Origin: Streptomyces aurantiacus
GTDB lineage: Bacteria > Actinomycetota > Actinomycetes > Streptomycetales > Streptomycetaceae
DNA: 52,862 bases
Direction of reading: 5' to 3'
Assembly (NCBI RefSeq): GCF_001418335.1
Contig: NZ_LIPP01000115.1
Span: forward strand, 1-52,862
A program made the translations under genes and the position numbers. The first letter of the stretch is position 1; every line of letters starts with the position of its first letter. Below are positions 52,381-52,862 of the stretch, one piece after another. The notes below the pieces were generated by a model. It saw only the letters and a list, made by a program, of their open reading frames with translations. It was not told the origin of the DNA and ran no database searches.

Positions 52381-52410
52381 GACGACCTCGCCGCTGACGA
52401 CCTCGCCGCT
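52381..52410. repeat. 15-bp direct repeat, 2 copies
   Basis: GACGACCTCGCCGCT occurs at 52381-52395 and 52396-52410, in the 223-nt gap before the last gene. A palindrome TAGGCGCG/CGCGCCTA (52460-52479) follows it and could be a regulatory site. Confidence 0.7.
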
Positions 52411-52571
52411 GACGCAGGACACTCAGGACGCCTTCCAGGTGACGTGAACCTGGGATCGGTAGGCGCGGCGGCGCGCCTAGCGTCCACGCCGTCAGGACGT
52501 ATTCGGCGGCACTGCCCGGTCGGCAGCGCGCGGTCGGTCGTCCGCAGCCAACGGTGCAGAGGAGAGTGCGT

Positions 52572-52862
52572 CATGGGAATCTTCCGCAGGCGTCGCCAAA
52601 GCCGCGAGGAGAAGACCGCGAAGATCGTCGACCAGGTGGCCGGCGGCAAGGGGTTCTACGGTCGGACCACGCGCGCGTTCATGGGCAGCGAGAACTTCGC
52701 CCAGGTCCAGCAGTCCATCGGCGCGTACAAGTCCGGTGGCCAGGTCCAGCAGTTGCTCGCCGCGGGGGCATCGACCGTCCCGGCGGTCGTCGTGTCGGTC
52801 GGCGACACGGGCAAGCTGGTCAACTTCGACCCGGTGGTGAACCTGGTGGTCCGGCCGGCCGG
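52572..52862 (+). CDS. Hypothetical protein, partial (runs off the window)
   Basis: At least 97 codons without a stop: MGIFRRRRQSREEKTAKIVD, KGFYGRTTRAFMGSENFAQV, QLLAAGASTVPAVVVSVGDT, then VNFDPVVNLVV. ATG 52572 follows GGAGAG. A basic start is followed by an alpha/beta region; I do not recognise it. The C-terminus is outside the window. Confidence 0.7.

Overview
The window is a high-GC stretch of about 53 kb. Gene density, GTG starts, 1-4 nt start/stop overlaps, DUF397/DUF5753 regulator modules and the gene order itself (folP-folB-folK, folE, ftsH, hpt, tilS, dacB, ppa, then a block of cysteine-free ribosomal protein paralogues) all point to a Streptomyces-type actinomycete chromosome. It is mostly core chromosome. 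I see no tRNA, rRNA, insertion sequence, prophage, integrase or CRISPR array.

Layout. 1-9.8 kb: an ArsR-type regulator behind a perfect 21-bp dyad, a NarL-type two-component pair, a MidA-type methyltransferase convergent with an orphan nuoD, two bacterial PH-domain membrane proteins and a coiled-coil protein. 9.8-16.4 kb: a secreted esterase, a truncated lysyl-phosphatidylglycerol-synthase-like gene, folP, an NTF2-like gene, folB, folK, a DUF3180 membrane protein and folE (opposite strand). 16.5-26 kb: ftsH, hpt, tilS, a zincin-like protease and PBP4-type dacB on the minus strand, then ppa and a ThrE-type exporter on the plus strand. 26-38.6 kb: a DedA protein with a Q/Y-rich tail, glutamate decarboxylase, a GT39 membrane glycosyltransferase divergent from an OmpR/HK pair, an unknown protein, an HTH-DUF397 pair, a PadR-controlled ABC-2 exporter and an aldehyde dehydrogenase. 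38.6-43.5 kb: a second HTH/HATPase/DUF397 group, then the zinc-starvation ribosomal set (L28-S14 divergent from L33-L31-CobW-S18 remnant). 43.5-52.9 kb: two lipoproteins, a FUSC-type protein, a DUF2786 protein divergent from a Clp-N regulator, a PolA-like polymerase, an M56 peptidase and a partial hypothetical.

The folate genes form most of the dihydropterin route (FolE, FolB, FolK, FolP). FtsH, Hpt and TilS sit next to them, as in other Streptomyces. The cysteine-free ribosomal proteins would replace zinc-binding versions when zinc is scarce, and a Zur-like operator lies between the two divergent arms.

Most noteworthy: (1) two broken genes, the S18 paralogue (only the C-terminal half left, fused to the end of cobW) and the DUF2156 protein (ends in a slippage repeat); (2) paired operators whose layout predicts regulation, at the PadR/ABC and Clp-N genes, the latter predicted leaderless; (3) a 29-bp promoter element in mirror orientation in front of the HATPase and DUF397 genes; (4) MidA next to NuoD, the bacterial counterparts of the mitochondrial NDUFAF7/NDUFS2 enzyme-substrate pair; (5) an unusual number of 9-19 bp tandem repeats, many in frame at gene ends; (6) a dispersed hairpin-forming repeat at five gene ends. 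I did not find a clearly new multi-gene system; the findings are local anomalies and regulatory predictions.
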